Assembly: GCA_015258065.1 (NCBI GenBank)
Contig: JABZIZ010000010.1
Location: forward strand, 1 to 64,000
Direction: 5' to 3'
Origin: Lachnospiraceae bacterium
GTDB lineage: Bacteria > Bacillota > Clostridia > Lachnospirales > Lachnospiraceae
DNA length: 64,000 nucleotides
Positions within the stretch are counted from its first letter, which is position 1. Every line of letters starts with the position of its first letter. Both the position numbers and the translations under genes were made by a program. Below, piece after piece: positions 60,738 through 64,000 of the stretch. The notes below the pieces were generated by a model that was not told where the DNA came from, ran no database searches, and was given only the letters and a program-made list of their open reading frames with translations.

Positions 60738-61523
60738 TTGGTCCATTACGCCTTCACCTATGCCAATCTGGAATATTTTCTGCTGATTTTTGCGAGAATG
60801 ACGGCCTTTGTGTCTGTGAATCCGATTTTTGGAACCAGAAATACGGTTCCTGGCCGCGTAAAAATCGGCTTTTCGCTTTTTATGTCCTTCTTGCTCTATG
60901 GGCTGGTGAAAGAGCGGGCCGTTTCCTACGGAACGATCCTGGGATATTCCTTTGCGATCCTGCGTGAGGTCTGTGTAGGAATCCTGCTTGCCTGTGCGAC
61001 TCAGATGTGTATGGGGGTGACGGTATTTGCCGGTTCCGTGGTGGATATGATGACCGGACTTTCCATGGTCACCATGATGGATCCGATGTCCATGGAGTCG
61101 GTGACCATTACAGGGACGATTTACAATTACGCCATGCTTCTTATGCTGATGGTCAGCGGGATGTACCGGTACCTGTTGTCCGCATTTGCAGATTCTTTTT
61201 CGCTGATCCCCATCGGGCAGGCCGTCTTTCATACAGACAGACTCCTAAAGACGATGTTGTCTTTTATGACAGATTATATTGTGATCGGCTTTCGCATTTC
61301 CCTTCCCGTTTTTGTGATTTCGTTTATTGTAACGATGATTTTGGGGATTCTGGCAAAAGTTGCGCCGCAGATGAATATGTTTTCTGTCGGCATTCAGATC
61401 AAAATTTTGATCGGCGTTTTTGTGATGTATTTAAGCTGCCGAATGCTTGGCGGAGTATCCACTTTTATCTTCAGGCAAATTCAGATACTGATGAAGCAGT
61501 TCACGAATGGGATGATTGCATAA
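60738..61523 (+). CDS. fliR: Flagellar export gate protein FliR
   Basis: 261 residues from TTG 60738, with AAAGGA 11 nt upstream. Six or so helices, with the conserved RMTAFVSVNPIFGTRN start and GQAVFHTDRLLK in the middle. FliR completes the FliPQR gate. FlhB follows 2 bp after its stop. Confidence 0.94.
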   Translation: MVHYAFTYANLEYFLLIFARMTAFVSVNPIFGTRNTVPGRVKIGFSLFMSFLLYGLVKERAVSYGTILGYSFAILREVCVGILLACATQMCMGVTVFAGSVVDMMTGLSMVTMMDPMSMESVTITGTIYNYAMLLMLMVSGMYRYLLSAFADSFSLIPIGQAVFHTDRLLKTMLSFMTDYIVIGFRISLPVFVISFIVTMILGILAKVAPQMNMFSVGIQIKILIGVFVMYLSCRMLGGVSTFIFRQIQILMKQFTNGMIA

Positions 61524-61525
61524 AG

Positions 61526-62659
61526 ATGCAGGAACAAAATTCCCTGATAATTGCATATAATTTGCAGTTTTTTGCCAAGGAAGGGCCGGGCGGAGAAAAG
61601 ACGGAAGAGCCGACCGTCAAGCGGCTTTCTGATGCCAGAAAAAAAGGGCAGGTGGCAAAAAGCAAAGAAATTAGCGCAGCGGCGTCTCTGTTGGCGTTTT
61701 TTCTCATGCTGAAGGGGCTACTTTCCTGGATGGGAGACCGTTTTCTGGATGATTTCAATGGAATCTACAACATGATTCCGGACACAGTCAAGCTCTATGA
61801 CGGCCATATTCCACATTTGACACTACGGGATTTGATGATCAAGATGATTCTGGACATGACGATTCTTCTACTTCCCTTTTTCATTGTGGGGGTCGTTTTG
61901 GCACTTCTAACCAACATCATTCAGGTGGGGATGAAGTGGACAAACGAGCCGTTAAAGCCGAAATTTGACAAGATGAATCCGATATCCGGTTTTCAAAGAA
62001 TTTTCTCCGCGCAATCTCTGTTCAATCTCGGACTTTCTATCTTAAAGATTGTGTTAATCTCTATTGTTGTGTATAATTATTTAATGGGGAGAAAAGAATC
62101 TTTATTCCTGCTTTATGATATGCCATTGAACCAATCCATCGCTCTGATGTGGGATATTGTCATACAGTTGGGCATCCGTGTATCCGTGATTTATTTTATT
62201 GTGGCTGCTTCCGATTTTATCTACCAGAAGAGGAAGTTTCATACGGATATGAAGATGACCAAACAGGAAGTCAAGGATGAGATGAAGGACACCGAGGGGG
62301 ACCCTCAGGTGAAGAGCAGACAGAGGCAGAAGATGCGGGAGGTTTCAATGCGACGTATGATGCAGGATCTCCCAAGAGCCGATGTGGTCATCACGAACCC
62401 GACGCATTATGCGGTTGCGATTTTGTATGATGCCGACCAATATGCCGCACCGGTTGTGCTTGCCAAGGGAGCGGATTTCATTGCGCAGAAGATCAAGGAT
62501 GTGGCGAAGGAAAATCACATTGAGATCGTAGAAAATAAACCGCTTGCCAGAATGCTATATGCGAATGTGGAGATCGGAGAACAGATTCCGCCCGAATTAT
62601 ATAAGGCAGTGGCGGAGGTTCTGGCTTTTGTATATCAGCTGAAAGGGAAGGTTTCCTAA
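61526..62659 (+). CDS. flhB: Flagellar export switch protein FlhB
   Basis: 377 residues from ATG 61526. A longer open frame runs upstream through fliR in another frame, but the homologous protein begins here (YNLQFFAKEG, GEKTEEPTVKRLSDARKKGQVAKS). Four helices, then the cytoplasmic domain with the self-cleaving NPTH at Asn291-His294 (VVITNPTHYAVAI), intact. Its C-terminal domain is the substrate-specificity switch that FliK triggers; compare the stand-alone copy at 18043. FlhA follows by 85 bp. Confidence 0.97.
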   Translation: MQEQNSLIIAYNLQFFAKEGPGGEKTEEPTVKRLSDARKKGQVAKSKEISAAASLLAFFLMLKGLLSWMGDRFLDDFNGIYNMIPDTVKLYDGHIPHLTLRDLMIKMILDMTILLLPFFIVGVVLALLTNIIQVGMKWTNEPLKPKFDKMNPISGFQRIFSAQSLFNLGLSILKIVLISIVVYNYLMGRKESLFLLYDMPLNQSIALMWDIVIQLGIRVSVIYFIVAASDFIYQKRKFHTDMKMTKQEVKDEMKDTEGDPQVKSRQRQKMREVSMRRMMQDLPRADVVITNPTHYAVAILYDADQYAAPVVLAKGADFIAQKIKDVAKENHIEIVENKPLARMLYANVEIGEQIPPELYKAVAEVLAFVYQLKGKVS

Positions 62660-62744
62660 AGAAAAGCAGGAAATGAGTAGGTTCGTTCAGATATGTTTCG
62701 GATAGGTGTAAGAATACCGACGTTGGGAAAGGAGGGGAAAAGCC

Positions 62745-64000
62745 ATGCCGACAAGATCGTCTTCCAGGTTTAAAATCAAGGACAGACTCATGGATTACGG
62801 CGTTGCTCTGTACCTAGTAGCAGCCATCATGATGCTCCTGATCCCGATGGATAAGCTTTTGATGGATATCCTGCTTTCGGTGGACATGGCGATTGCCTTT
62901 GCAGTCCTTTTTACGGCTATGTTTTCGAAGGAAGTTCTGGATATGTCTTATTTTCCGACCATCCTTCTGTTTACGACGATCTTTCGGATTGCACTCAATG
63001 TATCCTCCACGAGGCTGATTCTAACAACGGGAGATCCCGGTAAGGTTATCCAGGTGTTCGGCCAGTTTGTGGGCGGCGGCAATCTGGTCATTGGCGTCAT
63101 TATCTACATCATCATTCTGATCGTGCAGTTGATTGTCATCAATAAGGGGTCTGAACGTGTTGCAGAGGTGACGGCAAGATTCACGCTGGATGCGATGCCG
63201 GGCAAGCAGATGGCCATTGATGCCGATTTAAACACCGGTGCCATTGACGATGCAGAGGCCAAAAGACGCAGAAATAAATTGCAGGAAGAGGCCAGCTTTT
63301 TCGGCTCTATGGACGGTGCGTCCAAGTATGTCAAAGGAGATACGGCGGCAGGACTGATCATTACGGTCATTAACATTGTCGGCGGCCTGATTATGGGGAT
63401 TGTGGCAGCCGGCATGTCCCTTCAGGATGCGATGCAGCATTATACGATCCTGACCATCGGTGACGGACTCGTCGGAGCCATTCCTTCTCTGATGATTTCG
63501 ATGGCGACCGGTATTCTGGTGACAAAGGGAGCACACGAGGCAGACTTCGGTCGGGAGTTGATCGGTCAGGTTTTCGGTGTGACGAAATCCATGTATCTGG
63601 TCGGCGGGGTGTTGACCGGACTGGGGATTCTTACGCCACTTCCGACGATTACCTATGTAGGGCTTGGCGTTGTATTCATCATCGCAGCCAGAGTATCGCA
63701 GCAGGCGGTAGAGGAGTCCAAAATTGAGGAGATGGTGCAGGAGGATGAGGTACAGGCAGAAGCAGTGAGAAAGCCGGAGAATGTCAATACGCTTTTGCAG
63801 GTGGATCCCATTGAACTGGAATTTGGCTACGGAATCATTCCTCTGGCGGATGTCAATCAAGGAGGAGATCTGTTAGATCGCGTGGTGATGATTCGACGCC
63901 AGATCGCACTGGAACTGGGTACGGTCGTGCCGATTATCCGTCTTAGGGATAATATTCAGCTCAATCCCAACCAGTATATCATTAAGATTAAGGGCATTCA
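62745..64000 (+). CDS. flhA: Flagellar export protein FlhA (partial, cut by window)
   Basis: 418 residues visible; the right edge cuts it. ATG 62745 follows GGAGGGG. Membrane half: DRLMDYGVALYLVAAIMM, RIALNVSSTRLIL, QFVGGGNLVIG, DAMPGKQMAIDADL (FHIPEP family region), GLIITVINIVGG. The cytosolic domain begins near residue 315 (AARVSQQAVEES). FlhA is the docking platform for export chaperones. Last visible gene of the operon; a flhF-fleN-type continuation is expected beyond the edge but not seen. Confidence 0.96.
   Translation, partial: MPTRSSSRFKIKDRLMDYGVALYLVAAIMMLLIPMDKLLMDILLSVDMAIAFAVLFTAMFSKEVLDMSYFPTILLFTTIFRIALNVSSTRLILTTGDPGKVIQVFGQFVGGGNLVIGVIIYIIILIVQLIVINKGSERVAEVTARFTLDAMPGKQMAIDADLNTGAIDDAEAKRRRNKLQEEASFFGSMDGASKYVKGDTAAGLIITVINIVGGLIMGIVAAGMSLQDAMQHYTILTIGDGLVGAIPSLMISMATGILVTKGAHEADFGRELIGQVFGVTKSMYLVGGVLTGLGILTPLPTITYVGLGVVFIIAARVSQQAVEESKIEEMVQEDEVQAEAVRKPENVNTLLQVDPIELEFGYGIIPLADVNQGGDLLDRVVMIRRQIALELGTVVPIIRLRDNIQLNPNQYIIKIKGI

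Noticed and set aside
61007..61525. Extension of the flhB frame upstream through fliR
   Set aside because: The upstream part does not resemble FlhB, and fliR in another frame matches its family throughout.

Overview
The window looks like the chromosome of a flagellated, low-to-mid GC Firmicute of class Clostridia, most likely a Lachnospiraceae relative. The basis is gene content and order: a clostridial flagellar operon running fliK-flgD-flgE-motAB-fliL-fliM-fliY-cheY-fliOPQR-flhBA, a long-form hibernation factor HPF, a CIRCE-controlled groESL operon, a class A-like RNase P RNA, a PDZ/radical-SAM/DUF512 protein, QueH, and many TTG and GTG starts behind strong AGGAGG sites. No tRNA or CRISPR was seen.

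Region 1 (1-11.1 kb): the C-terminal end of an IS110-family transposase at the left edge, then a tightly overlapping accessory Sec (SecA2/SecY2) operon: secY2, asp1, asp2, a fused asp3-secA2 gene, gtfA, gtfB and a 56-residue one-helix membrane protein that sits where Asp4 sits in streptococci. This system glycosylates and exports serine-rich-repeat adhesins. No such adhesin is in the window, so the substrate must lie left of the IS element or elsewhere.

Region 2 (11.1-29.9 kb): housekeeping genes. pyrG; rplS behind its own promoter and a structured leader; two signal peptidases flanking the ribosome-assembly GTPase rbgA; rnhB; a FliK-like/FlhB-C-like pair (YlqG/YlqH type); yraN, a multicopper-oxidase-fold pgeF, prs, a radical SAM protein, queH, argS, a NIF3 protein, a nucleoside kinase, rnpB, a trypsin-like protease and a papain-fold-like protein.

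Region 3 (29.9-36.5 kb): a cell-surface phosphopolymer operon with a DUF4422 glycosyltransferase, LicD, an IspD/TarI-type cytidylyltransferase, a TagF-like polymerase, a TagGH-like exporter and an extended SDR. Region 4 (36.5-47.3 kb): a conserved hypothetical, cysE, an SDR reductase, trxB, a polytopic membrane protein, an SH3-NlpC/P60 hydrolase, hpf, a YbaK deacylase, a GGDEF protein and a phosphoesterase. Region 5 (47.3-49.6 kb): groES-groEL. Region 6 (49.6-64 kb): the flagellar operon, cut in flhA by the right edge.

The two most unusual things are the Asp3-SecA2 fusion and a set of short intergenic tandem arrays. At least four spacers carry exact or near-exact 17-20 bp periodic repeats of mutually unrelated sequence, two of them with a two-unit higher-order structure.
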